From assembly GCA_020226215.1 (NCBI GenBank), contig CM035234.1, positions 72,867,135 through 72,931,134 on the forward strand: a DNA stretch of 64,000 nt, given 5' to 3'. The notes under the pieces were generated by a model that saw nothing but the letters and a program-made list of their open reading frames with translations, did not search any database and was not told the DNA's origin. The DNA comes from Sindora glabra. Its lineage: Eukaryota > Streptophyta > Magnoliopsida > Fabales > Fabaceae. Positions 48,420 to 59,509 of the stretch are shown piece by piece. The position numbers and the translations under genes are program-made. Numbering within the stretch: the first letter of the stretch is position 1; every line of letters starts with the position of its first letter.

Positions 48420-50799
48420 TCAATTGGACTCGATCACCATGATAGTCCCGTGTAACCCACAGTTGTAACCCTGCAAACAAATAAAGCATCAAAATAGGAG
48501 CATAATAGCAAAATCCGCCGGTTAGATTCTCAAATGGGTAAAAGAAAAGAAGAAGATATCCCAAGTAATGGGGAAAAAATTTGAAAACAATAATTAATGT
48601 CCAAAAAGAGAAAAATGAGTTAAGAATCAAGGAATCAAAATTAGGAAAAAAAAATATTTTGGTAATACTATATGCACAAAAAATAAAATCTAAAAGTAAA
48701 TTCTAAATAAAAATTAAAAGCTATCAATTTTGAATATCATTTTCGATACTTTTTACATTTTTTAAAAATTTCTTAATATTACCATGACACATTTTTCTAG
48801 GGAAAAAATCACTTCAAACACATAACATCATTAATTTTAATTCAGCACACTTATGATTTGTCTAAAATCAGAAATTTTTGTATGGTTTAACTATATAACA
48901 TAGATTTAGTCATTTTTGTGTGGTTTAACTATATAACATAGATTTAGTCATGTTCATTAAATAAAGAATATTTATCAATTTTGTGAAATTCAGCACATTA
49001 AAAATATAATTTTTGTATTTTTAATATCTTGAAAATTGTATAAATTAATAAATATTCTTTATTTATTAGTCATAATTAAATTCACATATCATAACTAAAG
49101 TATATAAGAATTTAAAAAAAAAAATTCTCCAGAGTTCTCTAACTTAGACAAATACAATATAATGAATAGTAGAAAGTATTAGAGAATTTTAAAAGGTTAA
49201 ACCGTAAGTCATAAATCTCTAATATCTTATCTTCCTAAATCAAAACCTCCAAACAAAAGAGGATTATGGCATAACATTTTTCTTTTCTTTCCTCTGCTAT
49301 ATATTTACCCCTTCAAAGATAACCTCTCCATTCAAATAAAGTATGTGTGTTTAACAACGCCCTTCACTGTGTGAAATATATTTGCCCATCTAACTCTTTT
49401 ATGGGAAGAGTGCAAATTTAAAACAACATTCACAATTTTTCATGAACAATTAACAAGATTAAGGTAAGAGGAATTGCCTCAATGTCGTTGAATCTGAGGA
49501 AAAAGCGTGACTTGGGCACAGACAAGGTGGTTTCAAGATCGGCGGCGATTGCAGCACTCAGTTTCTTGTTCATATCAGGGTTGAGAGCACCAATGGCCAC
49601 CAATTCACCGTAGGCTGCTGGCTGCTCTGTCCCACCAAATGATATGGGCATTGATGCTTCTAGTGCAACCGTCACGTACTGCAACATAACCCAGCAGGCT
49701 AAAGATCAAATAGAAAACCTCAAACAATGATCATTTGTCCAGGATGAAAACTTACGTTAGGAATGAGTTTGATCCTTCTAATACTATACATATAAAAAAC
49801 AACTGAAAAAAAATTAGACTAAAACTTTACTTTGATTTCTATACAATTGAATTTATATTAATTTCAACTCTTATTAAAAATTTGTTTGTATTAATTTATT
49901 TCCTATAAAATTAATTTCATCTTAGATTTTAATCCTTCATATATGAAATAGAATTATTAAATTATTATAGGAAGAGATGAAAATTTGATGTAGAGTTAGT
50001 TTTAAAAGGATTAAAATATAGGAGTTTAACCAAATTATTAAGTTGGATTGATTAATAACCCTCCTCTTACACCTTTACACCCACTTTCTCTTCACTCCTC
50101 TCTTATTTTGGTGAATGAATATAGTTATAAATTATTAAAATAAAACAATATAAGTAATATATTAAATTTAGTAAAATGTGATATAATGCAAAATTGAATA
50201 GATCAAACTTGAATCTGTATATTTATTCACTAGTTATTATAATTTAATAATTGGTTGATTATAATTTAATAATTGGTTGATGCTAAAATTTTTGAGTGAA
50301 TAAATTAATACAAGCTAAACTACCAAGCGGCAATTTACTCAGTTTTCTAATCTAGGAGCTATCTAGTATCTTCCAACAATCAGCGGTTCATTATAAACTT
50401 CTGTGCGAGCCTTATAAGCTCAGCTTAGTCCATAATACTGAATCATAACTAAATGAGTTTTAAATAGGGTACTTGTTACGGTATTCTAAAAGTTTGGTGT
50501 TCGGGGTGGTGTGACAAAATATAAGTCATTGGATAAGATTATAAAAATCTTAATATTGATTTAATAATCTCATCAAGTGATTTGTATTTTATCACACTAC
50601 CTAGGCACCAAAGGCACATTAGAATTCACCTATTTAGAGAGATCGGAGAAAAGCCAGAATTTCGAGAGAAGGGAAGAAGGATTCATACGGAGTGAGGTCG
50701 GCTCATGACGGTGGCGACGGTGGATGTAAGCTGCGAGAGAAGCGAAGAAGTTTGGTTAGGATCAAGATCCACGTTGGTTGAGAGCGTGAGGCACGGCAT
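48420..50799 (-). CDS. Diverged MIF/MDL-like tautomerase gene, three exons
   Basis: Inferred exons are 50,799-50,689 (37 codons), 49,678-49,478 (67 codons) and 48,470-48,420 (16 codons plus TGA). Exon sizes and phases 1 and 2 equal those of the canonical gene at 55,736. The family is the MIF/D-dopachrome tautomerase fold, a small trimeric protein whose N-terminal Pro is the catalytic base. Here MPCLTLSTNV gives that Pro, and exon 2 keeps YVTVALEASMPISFGGTEQP and SVPKSRFFLRF. The Lys of the GKPEAY motif is Arg (SRPHSY). Intron 1 starts GTATGA. The last intron would start with GC (GAG|GCAATT), weaker than in the sister gene. Unspliced, the frame would end 15 residues later in HEKL. The spliced tail GYNCGLHGTIMVIESN no longer looks like the family GWNGSTF end. 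The gene may work, or may be drifting. Confidence 0.68.
48886..48960. repeat. 37-bp tandem duplication in the last intron of the diverged MIF-like gene
   Basis: TGGTTTAACTATATAACATA, followed by GATTTAGTCAT, occurs twice in a row. Directly after it, ATTAAATAAAGAATATTTAT near 48,958 pairs with the reverse complement ATAAATATTCTTTATTTATT near 49,048, forming a hairpin of about 110 bases. Confidence 0.75.
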
Positions 50800-51190
50800 C
50801 TTCCGATTTCTGCTGCTGTTTTGTCTGCTGAATGCTGCCTCTGCCACACAATCATCATTTATCTCTAAATTTTTTTTCTTTTGGTCTGATACCATTTAAT
50901 GATTTATCTCGATAGCTCCCTTCACTTGTCACTGCCTCAATTCCTTGATATTTTATTATCAAAATTTTATTTCATTTTTGTTGAAATGATTTTGATTTGT
51001 TTATAAATAAATTTTATTTTTTAAAAAATTTATTAAAAACAATAATTTTAATTCAATTATTAATAATTTTTTTATTTAAAATGCATTGAAAATTATATAA
51101 AATTTAATTAAAAATAAATTTTAATGATATAATAATAAATATAATATTATTTAGAGTGTAAATTTTTTTGTAATATTTTTTTAATAATAT
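50305..51190 (+). repeat. Duplicated first-exon segment, proximal copy
   Basis: It matches 52,645-53,270 in the same orientation. The match covers the intron-1 start, exon 1, the upstream leader and an AT-rich block (AATTATATAAAATTTAATTA). It contains an extra block at about 50,470-50,640 that is missing from the other copy. Confidence 0.85.
50470..50640. mobile_element. Short inverted-repeat element (about 165 bp) in intron 1
   Basis: The left part reads GGTATTCTAAAAGTTTGGTG and the reverse complement of the right part reads GGTGAATTCTAATGTGCCTT, then TTGGTGCCTAGGTAGTGTGA. Inner arms such as ATAAGATTATAAAAATC also pair. The tandem partner segment at 52,645-53,270 lacks it. It is probably a MITE. 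The exact target duplication is not clear. Confidence 0.65.
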
Positions 51191-52004
51191 ATTTGACTTT
51201 TGACTGCCTCAATAGTGTGCGATCAAAGTTTTTTTTTTAAATTAAGATTCATTTATAAATAAATTCTATTATTTAAAATTTTATCAAAAATAGTGATTTC
51301 AAGTTATCTTTTTGAATAAACATACTAAAAATTTCATTTATATATCACAAATAAATGAAAGCAATAATCACTTTTCTTTATTCCTCATTTCAATTTAAGC
51401 GTGAAAGAAGCATTTATTATTACTGATGTATTCTTATTAAATATAAGAAGAAACTTTTAAAAATTTTATCTAAAGAAATTATGAAATAAAACAAAAAATA
51501 GCCTCACTATTTACTATTACTCATGTACTTTGTCCTCCTAAATTCTAAGCATCTATTGTTATTAATGTATTCTTACTATTTAATATATCATGAAGATATC
51601 ATGAAATAAAATAAAATATAAGTTAAAAAATATAGTTTGTTTAAAAGGTATTATAAAGAACATTATTCTCTAAGTAATTTTGTCCTACTATTTACTATAA
51701 AGTTTATGGTAAATTATTTATAGAATTTATTTAAGCATTTTAGAAATTAAATAGCTAATAATATGATAATCTTTCCTCAAAAACTCTTTTGAATGACTTA
51801 GAAAAGTAATAGTGTCAAAATATAAAGATTCATTTATACTCTTCTCCATTGAAGAGAAAGACAAATTTCTTTATTTGTTTCCATTCACCCACAAAATTTT
51901 AGTCATTAATTGACTTAAATATTTATTTTTCTATTGTATGTTGCATCTTTTTTTTTTTTTGTATTAATGTTTGACTCATATTTATAAACAATGCTTGAGT
52001 CCCA
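51191..52004. other. AT-rich spacer between the first-exon copies
   Basis: No exon or gene was recognised. In particular no MIF exon 2 or exon 3 homology was seen on the minus strand here. Confidence 0.5.
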
Positions 52005-52540
52005 TATTCCTTGAACATTAACCAACAAGCCTTTTAATTATGAATCAATATGTCTATTTACCATGAATTAACATGATTCTTAATTACTAATCATCATATG
52101 TTTTAACATGATTTTTTATCATTAATTAATATGTTTCTTGAACCAACATGATTTTTTTAATCATAAAGTAATATGATTCTTGATCATGAATTATCATGTC
52201 TTTTGACATAATTTTTAATTATTAACCACTATATTTCTTGATCATGAATCAAAATGTTTATCAATTGTAAATCAATGCATTTCTTGATTCTTAATCAATA
52301 TATTTTTTTTATTATATCTTTTGTATTTATTAAACATGAACGATATATCTCTTAAACATTAATAATCAAACTTCTTAATTACAAATTAACGTGTCCATTC
52401 ATTATGAATTAATATACCTCTTTAATCATATATCAATCTATTTTTTTTATCATAAATCATTATATCTCTTTATTCCAAAATAATATGACTTTCTAACGTT
52501 TAATATATGTATTTTAATATTTCAATTTAAGAATTTAACC
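52005..52540. repeat. Degenerate short tandem repeat (ATGAATCAATATG-type)
   Basis: A motif of about 23-30 bases, roughly TTGATCATGAATCAATATGT, recurs about twenty times with variation (ATGAATTAACATG, CATGAATTATCATG, CATGAATCAAAATG). It is non-coding and lies between the two first-exon copies. Confidence 0.65.
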
Positions 52541-52644
52541 AAACACATACATAACATTTAAGCTTTGTTTGGCAAGAGGGGAAGAAAATGGGGGAAAGGA
52601 AATTTTTAAAAATTCTTCTCTACTAACAAACTAATTCCAACATA

Positions 52645-53270
52645 AATTGATACAAGCTAAATTACCGAGAGACCATTTACTCAATTGAATCTTCCAACAA
52701 TCAGTGCCTCGGTATAAACTTTTCTGCAGGTCTTGTAAGCGTTGTGAGTTTTAGTTAGAGTGATTAAAGAGAAGCCAGAATTTCGAGAGAAGGGAAGAAG
52801 GATTCATACGAGCTCAGGTCGGCTCATGATGGTGGCGACGGTGGATGTTAGCTGCGAGAGAAGTGACGAGGTTTGGTTAGGATCAAGATCTACGTTGGTT
52901 GAAAGCGGGAGGCACGGCATCTTCCAATTTCTGCTGCTGGTACCCAATCATCATTTATCTTGAATTTTTTTTCTTTTGGTCTCACACCATTTTTCCTGAT
53001 AACTCCCTTGACTTTTGATTAGTGTTATCAAAATTTTCTAAAATTAATTTCTTTTCATTTTTATTGAAATGATTTTAATTTAATTTCAAATGAATTTTAT
53101 GATTTAAAAATTTTATTAAAAATAATAATTTTAATTCATTTATAAATGATTTATTTTATTAGAAATGTAATGAAAATTATATAAAATTTAATTAAAAGCA
53201 AATTTTGATGATATAATGATAAATATAATGTTAGAAAAAATATAAATTTTTTGGATAATATGTGTTAAGT
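52645..53270 (+). repeat. Duplicated first-exon segment, distal copy
   Basis: It matches 50,305-51,190 without the 165-bp inverted-repeat element. Shared text starts ATACAAGCTAAA and ends near GATGATATAATGATAAATAT. The two copies lie 2.2 kb apart. Confidence 0.85.
52810..52920 (-). pseudogene. Extra first exon of a MIF-like gene (intact, no own exon 2)
   Basis: This is 37 codons from an ATG at 52,920, with the same length as exon 1 of the gene below. It begins MPCLPLSTNVDLDPNQ and ends TIMSRPEL, followed by a GT donor (CTC|GTATGA). No exon 2 or 3 lies between it and the proximal exon 1 at 50,799. It either is a relic of a partial tandem duplication or could splice to the shared exon 2 at 49,678 as an alternative first exon. 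The frame has no stop and the N-terminal Pro is kept. Recorded as pseudogene because expression is not shown. Confidence 0.6.
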
Positions 53271-54825
53271 TAAATAAATTGAATTTTTGTCAACTCTTTG
53301 CCAAATTTGATGAAACAAATTATATATTTTTTATTGAATGTGATTAAAATAGTAATCATAAATGGAATGAAATAATTTTTTTACTTAAAATAAACTTCAT
53401 TTTGAAAAATAATTTTATTTAGAAATGAAATGAAAATTTGCTTTTAATTATTTCAAACAAGGGGATAATCTCTTTTGCATAGTAAGAAATTTGTAATATA
53501 CACAGTAGATAAAAGGAAGATTTTTACTTTATCAAAATATGTTAACTTAGGCGGATATTATATGTTAATGAACAAAGGTTCAAACTTTGTATATTATTTT
53601 TGTTTAGAGAGGAAAAATTTATTAATAATATATTTTCAATACTAGTTCTCCCACATGATAAGTATCTCATCGATAGATACAAAATTAAAAAATTGAGATA
53701 TGTTAATAACATAAAAATAAAGCTCTGTGCATGTCTTTTAAGTCCAATGACCAGTTTTGACATAAAAATCTAAGAGGATCAAACGGTTAAAAAATTCGAA
53801 AGACCAGGTGATTTATGTGAAGGTTTTTTTTTTTTTTAAATTTTTTTACATATAATTACATGTATTACTATATAATTTTAAAAAATATAGGATGTTATGA
53901 CATTTTGCTCCTTCTAGACTCTGCCATTATTTAACTCTATCTTACTTTTACGCTCTATCAAAAAGCATTTGTTTATATATTAATGAATGAATAAAGTGCT
54001 ACTTGTATATTTTATTATTAAAAAATAATATTTAAAGACAAAATAATAAAAGAAAGTAATTTTTTTTAAAATAGAGGATATCACTTTTCTCAACTTAAAG
54101 GACACTTAAAATTTCCATTTGCTTTCATAGAATGTATATTCGAAATTCATACAAAATAGTTATCATTTAAGTTATCGGTGCGTGTGACCGTTCCTGTGAA
54201 AACAAGATTGAATACTAATAATGGGTTGCTTATGAGATACTTGAAGTTTATATAATTATTAAGACATTGATTCTTTCAAAATATTTCGATTAATTTGTAT
54301 ACTTAATACTTATATAGGGAAATATTTATACTATGTTCGTCATACGAAGAAACAATTGAAAAAGTGTAAAATAAGTTGTCACTGAAATAAATAAAATTTT
54401 GAATGTAAAATGATTGAAAATATATAAAATGTCGTCTTAAAATATTTGCAAGTATAAAGGTAAAGCTAAAAATAATAGTGAGGACAAAACTTGCGAGTAA
54501 AATGAAGTGAGTGCTTATTTACCAAAAAGAGAAAAAAAAAATAAAGTGTGTGTTTAGATTCCGTCCAAAATTAATTGAGTAAAAAGTGAATGAATTTTAT
54601 GACAACCAATATTTCTTACTTCCAATTGATTTTATTTTTCACATTATTCTATTTCTTCTCAAAATTAATTCAGTCAAAAGCAAGCCAAAAATATTATGAG
54701 ACTTGATTGCTCAAATATCATCACTTGCTTGTGTTTACCAATAAAAATATGAAGCTAATTTTAATGAGTTTCATTTCATCTAACTTCTGAATTTAGTTCC
54801 CCTCAGAAATAAATAAGACGAAAGT
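53271..54825. other. AT-rich intergenic DNA
   Basis: No gene was recognised. A GTGTGTTTAGATTCC-type phrase near 54,546 and GCTTGTGTTTACCAAT near 54,727 could be eroded ends of a MITE, but they do not pair convincingly. Confidence 0.35.
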
Positions 54826-54950
54826 AGACAAAAATACTTCTAGATTTAACAAATCAAATACCATTCTGCTGAAAGCCTTTAGCCTAAAGGAGACAAAAAT
54901 AATTTTGGATTTAACAAATTAAGTATCATTATGCTAAAAGCCTTTAATTC
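54826..54950. repeat. 65-bp tandem duplication
   Basis: AGACAAAAATA at 54,826 recurs at 54,891. Both units continue through GATTTAACAAAT and AAAGCCTTTA. Confidence 0.75.
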
Positions 54951-55735
54951 AACTGCCATGATATATTTTAAAAGCTTTTCTTTCTCAATATCCTAAGCTC
55001 AAATTCGATCCAAGGAAGTTGTGTATGTGCAATCGATAACTCCTCCAATCACCGATGAGAAAAACGAAGTATAATTCTTGTTTATTTTATTAGACCTTAG
55101 TCTCCAAACAAATCCCTTTTCTTCTGCATCACAACCAAAGTTGTCTCCCAGAAAGAACATATGGAAGGTCAAGGCTGAAGAAATAACTAATTCAGATTCT
55201 CCAAAAATCTTCTATGATCATAGCATGATGTTATGGACTACGAAGATAGGAAACACTGCCATTCAAAACTATGACAACCATCTGACATAATTTAAATTTA
55301 AATCAAACTAATTTAATTTATTTTAAAACCGATTTGACTCAGATTTATCATTTAAGATAAGTAAATAAAGCCGCGATGGAACACTACTCATAAATAAAAA
55401 CATTTAATCATATAAGAGTTTATGCTCTCCTTAAAGTTACCCAAATAATATATTGACAGCAACAAAGGGATCTCAGTCGCTGAGTTAAAACTGAATACAC
55501 AATGCATCATCATTATAATCATTTTGGGAGGTGCCAAATACAGGATAACCAGAAGTAGAATTGCAAAACATGTGATCTCCCACTTTCGAAGTTTCCTAAA
55601 CAGGACCAAGTTTCAGTGACATAATGTCCTCACTGTAAATTCAGAGTTTTTATGATATGACATCAACCATAGACACAAACGGAAGCACAAACTTCACCCG
55701 ACATTAGAAGGCAACACAACACAAATACATGGGAT
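54951..55735. other. Region downstream of the canonical MIF-like gene
   Basis: The part from about 55,400 to 55,735 is the probable 3' UTR on the minus strand. A 70-codon plus-strand frame at 55,078-55,290 is not a family I know and has no clear coding signature. Confidence 0.4.
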
Positions 55736-58700
55736 TTAGAATGTAGAACCATTCCAACCAAAGTTCGAACCCTGCAAAACAAAAAGACCACTTTTACCAT
55801 TACGCTGCAGCAAACAACAAAATCTACTACTAAATAAGCCCAAGAGCAAACAGATACGTTATTTAAGAGGGAAAAGAAAAGCTAAGGATAACAAGAAAAG
55901 AAAAAAAGCCACGTTCCTAGGTACAGCTAATAAGTTCTACAACAATCTTGAACCAAAAGAATTATTTACATGGTCTAGTGCTGGTGTAAAGCATGCAAAC
56001 ACTGTGCATATTCCTGACTCTGATGGGCCTAAACAAAAAGGAAGGATGCAATAAGAAAAGACTGCACGGAAATGACCCCTTCTAAAGGGTAACTTGGGAA
56101 ATTTTGATCACTTGCCTTGGTATCGTAAAACTTCAAAAAGAACCGTGACTTTGGCACAGACAACTTGGTTTCAAGTATGGAAGCTATTGCAGCACTGAGT
56201 TTCTTATTCACATCAGGATTAAGACCACCAATGGACACCAATTCACCATAGCCTGCAGGGTCCTCAGTTCCACCAAAAGAAATGGGCACTGATCCCTTCA
56301 GTACGATCATGACATACTGCAAAACATAAAAAAGTAGTATCTAAAAGCTAAAAGATCACTTTAAAAGTTATAACCAAAAGATATCATAACTTTCACAAAC
56401 CCAATACAAAAGACTAATCAGAAACATCAAACTTAATTCTTTACATATCGAGCAATTAAGGGAAAGAAACAGTGTTACTATCTCTAGCACAAAGGTTCCT
56501 AGTCCCCACATTTCTATAAAACATTCTTCAGATTTAAATCAGAAAGCAAGTGGTTTCAAAAGGTTGCTTGACACATCCGGAGTAGCAACTGCAACATACA
56601 TATACGTCCACAGACACAAAAGAACTTACATTAAAGGCCGTCAGCTCAAAAGAGCCAATTGTCAACCAAAAACACATCCCATGGGAAGCCATCATACAAC
56701 AGGATTTACTTAAGTTTCAGAAGCCTAACTCAACTAAATTTACTCTAAAATCCATTAAAGACACCAAATTTTCAAAATTCAAGCTATACAATGCTTTGAA
56801 AGAACAGAGTGCCCAAATCATCCTAACTAGAACATGAAGCAAAGCTCAAGGTGGGATGTGTTCAAGGCCAAAGAATTCCAGCTGTGAAAAGACCCAACTT
56901 GATGAATTTTAAGAACAAAGAAAGATAGCATAAAGCTAAGTGTCATTGCAAGTATGGTTCAATGATCAAGGCCAATACAGCCATAATATGCAATAGTGTG
57001 GTTGCCCAAATATTAAAATTCAAAATTTGAATCAGCAATTCAATTCATGCACCAGTCAATTTAGGTTGCTCCTGTGAATCCATTGTAGTGTAAAATTGTA
57101 GCCAGAACCACATGAACTATACATTCATGATTCAGATCATGCAATACAGACAATTCTAGCTATTAGGTTTTCAATAGGTTCGCAACAAGGTCTGGGTTGG
57201 ATCTGGGGCAACCCGACTGCAAAAAAAGCTTGATTAATATTCAATATTTTATTTTAAAGAAAGGGGGGGGGGATGGGCCAATCATTCTTCTGTTAATCAC
57301 AAACAATTGCTCAACCTGGCTACCTTGATATGCTATTGTGACATGAATCCTACATTTTTATGTTAAGTAGATAGTTAAAAAAAAAAAAATACTGCCTTAC
57401 TTGTACTAGGGGTACAAACGAGTTGAGTTACTCGTGAGCAACTTGAGATCGATTCGTAAAAAATTCAATTCGAACTCAAATTTTAACGAGTTAAGACAAA
57501 ATGAGTTCGGCTTGAATTGTTCACGAGCCTAAACAAGTTTAATATAAAATATATTTTTATTTTTTATATTATATATAATGTAAATATAAAAAATTCACTA
57601 AACTCTTTTAGGCCCATTTAAACTTATATATTATATATAATGTAAATATAAAAAACTCACTAAACTCTTTTAGACCCTTTTAGACTTGTATAAGTTCATT
57701 TAGGGTAATTTAAATTCAAATATAACTTAAGCTCAAATTTGAGGTCAAATACTTGGGTTCAATCAGAAATGTAGAATAAGGAATTTAAAATTCGTTTAAA
57801 CTCAAATAAGTTTAATTAAACTCGTGTTCGAATTGAATTCAAACTTAAGCTTGACTTTTTCAAGTTGATGAGTTCAAATTTGATGAGTTCAAGCTTGAGC
57901 ATGCAGATGTTTGGCTCAACTCGACTTGTTTGCACCGTTAACCTGTACCATACAGATACACATTTGGCCCACCTGCAAACTTATATAATTTTAAGAACTC
58001 AAGACAGTAAGTTCACGTTTGTTACAATAATTTGCTCATGTGATTTGATTGTATAATTCTGGTGATTTAACGTTGTCATATTCTTCTCTAAATTCTGACA
58101 ATATGCCTTAATTTTGTATACGTAACTAGTTAACCACCGCTTTAAAATTTTTTTCCTAATACCCTATCGCACCTGAATCCCAGTTTTTAAAAAGATGCCT
58201 ATATCCTTGTATCATGTCATATTGTAATGTAATACATGTACCCATACCTGTATTTGTATTTCAAATGATTAGGAAGCATTGTATACTAACTTTGATCTGC
58301 ACTTATAGGAATATCGCTTGTCAATGTTATTTAATATCTATCTCTATGTGTCATATTGATCTTTTGTATCTGTTAAGTCATGTAGATGATACTTGTCACA
58401 CCAGGATTTTGAATTATAATCCACTTTAGTCGATATTACAATTCATGATTCGATCTGATTCACAATTTGGAAAACTGAGCTTCTGACTCATGATTCAATT
58501 CATGAGTTCATAACTATGCTCCATTGTCTACAAACAATCCAAACCGCTAAAATGCAAAAGTTTGACAAGCCCTACACCTCACATTGCTAACTGAACAAAA
58601 AGGTCATATTATAATGACTGAAAAGAAAAAGAGAAAAAAAAGCTCGATTATAGAAGAATTTATAATTTCTACTCAAGTACATACGAAACAAAAAAACGAT

Positions 58701-59247
58701 TCATTCAATCTGCAAATATTTTAACAAGAACAGGTTCTAGGTGATCTACAACAAGTATATATCAAACAAAGTATTCATCTAATTTCACCAGTTGGAGATA
58801 AATTACGGGCAGCTAACACAGTTGGGCATAAAAAATTACAATAAGGAAAAGATAAAGCATGATCAACAATAGCCAAAAAAAAAAAAACTACTTACGGAAA
58901 TATCCCATTAATCAAAAGCGAAAAAACCCACAAACAATACATAGAAACGAACAGATAGTTCACACAGATTCAAAATTTCTAATAGAGTTGGCATGAGAGG
59001 GAAAGTATAAAATAATACTCAAAGGAAAAAACATAGTCAATACTAAGAAAAACCCATAACCATAAATGGAAATTTCCGAGGGAGCAGAAAAAAAATAAAA
59101 CCCAGATGCAAGAATAGAGAAAAGCAATGATCGTACAGCCTCCGGTTTGCCGATTAGCTTGGCGACGGTGGAGGTGGCTTCAGAGAGAATGGAGGAGGTG
59201 TCGACTCCATCAAGCTTGACGTTGGTAGAGAGGTTCAGGCAAGGCAT
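55736..59247 (-). CDS. MIF/MDL-type tautomerase-like protein, three exons, canonical
   Basis: Inferred exons are 59,247-59,137 (37 codons), 56,316-56,116 (67 codons) and 55,771-55,736 (11 codons plus TAA), giving 115 residues, the usual plant length. Residue 2 is the Pro that becomes the N-terminal catalytic base. Other landmarks are STNVKLDGVDTSSIL, IGKPEA|YVMIVLKGSVPISFGG, ELVSIGGLNPDVNKKLSAAI, SVPKSRFFLKFYDTK and the closing GSNFGWNGSTF. Plant MIF/MDL proteins are small cytosolic or peroxisomal homologues of the animal cytokine with weak tautomerase activity. No signal peptide is present. Intron 1 (about 2.8 kb) starts GTACGA. Intron 2 starts with GC (ACCAAG|GCAAGT) and ends TTTTGCAG, and only that choice keeps the frame. 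A hAT-type MITE sits in intron 1. Confidence 0.9.
56116..56119 (-). other. GC 5' splice site boundary of the last MIF intron
   Basis: The minus strand reads ACCAAG|GCAAGT. Every base except the second intron base fits the plant donor consensus AG|GTAAGT. The next GT, four bases on, would throw exon 3 out of frame. Confidence 0.8.
57407..57940. mobile_element. hAT-type MITE in intron 1 of the canonical MIF-like gene
   Basis: The left end is TAGGGGTACAAACGAGTTGA and the reverse complement of the right end is TAACGGTGCAAACAAGTCGA. The flanks are ACTTGTAC and ACCTGTAC, an 8-bp target duplication with one change, which is the hAT signature. Subterminal text is rich in GAGTT and CTCAA boxes. It is 534 bp and has no transposase. 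An internal duplication of about 85 bases (around TTATATTATATATAATGTAA) lies at 57,560-57,690. Confidence 0.88.
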
Positions 59248-59496
59248 CTTTCACTCTGTCTTACTCTATGCTCAATCTCTGGCTCTGCAACTACCAGTGG
59301 TGCTGACCCCTCGCCACCCTCCTCTATCAGTAATTCAGCGGAGGGTTGGTAATTTTCCCAACTTCCGAAAATACCCTTCCTTAAGATGAACTGAAGAATG
59401 GAAGAAATTATTCGCCTTTCCGAAAGTACCCTTAGATTTTGCGGACCGGGCCTCAGATGGCCTTTAATGGAGCGGACTAAAAAGGTTAGATTTTAA

Positions 59497-59502
59497 TGGG
59501 CC
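59497..59502. promoter_or_regulatory. Site II-type TGGGCC box upstream of the canonical MIF-like gene
   Basis: TGGGCC lies 250 bases upstream of the ATG, with another G+C-rich box (CCGGGCCT) near 59,443. TGGGCC/T elements are common in promoters of plant housekeeping genes. The assignment is by position and motif only. Confidence 0.4.
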
Positions 59503-59509
59503 ATGCTTG

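Noticed and set aside
50800..50895. Upstream in-frame ATG adding 32 residues to the diverged MIF-like protein
   Set aside because: The family needs Pro directly after the first Met for activity, and the ATG at 50,799 gives exactly that. The extension has no family likeness.
50705..50899. Plus-strand open frame over the MIF first exon, repeated at 52,760
   Set aside because: It is antisense to the exon, and its conservation is explained by the segmental duplication.
55078..55290. 70-codon plus-strand frame
   Set aside because: No motif, no splice or leader features and no known family. Likely chance.
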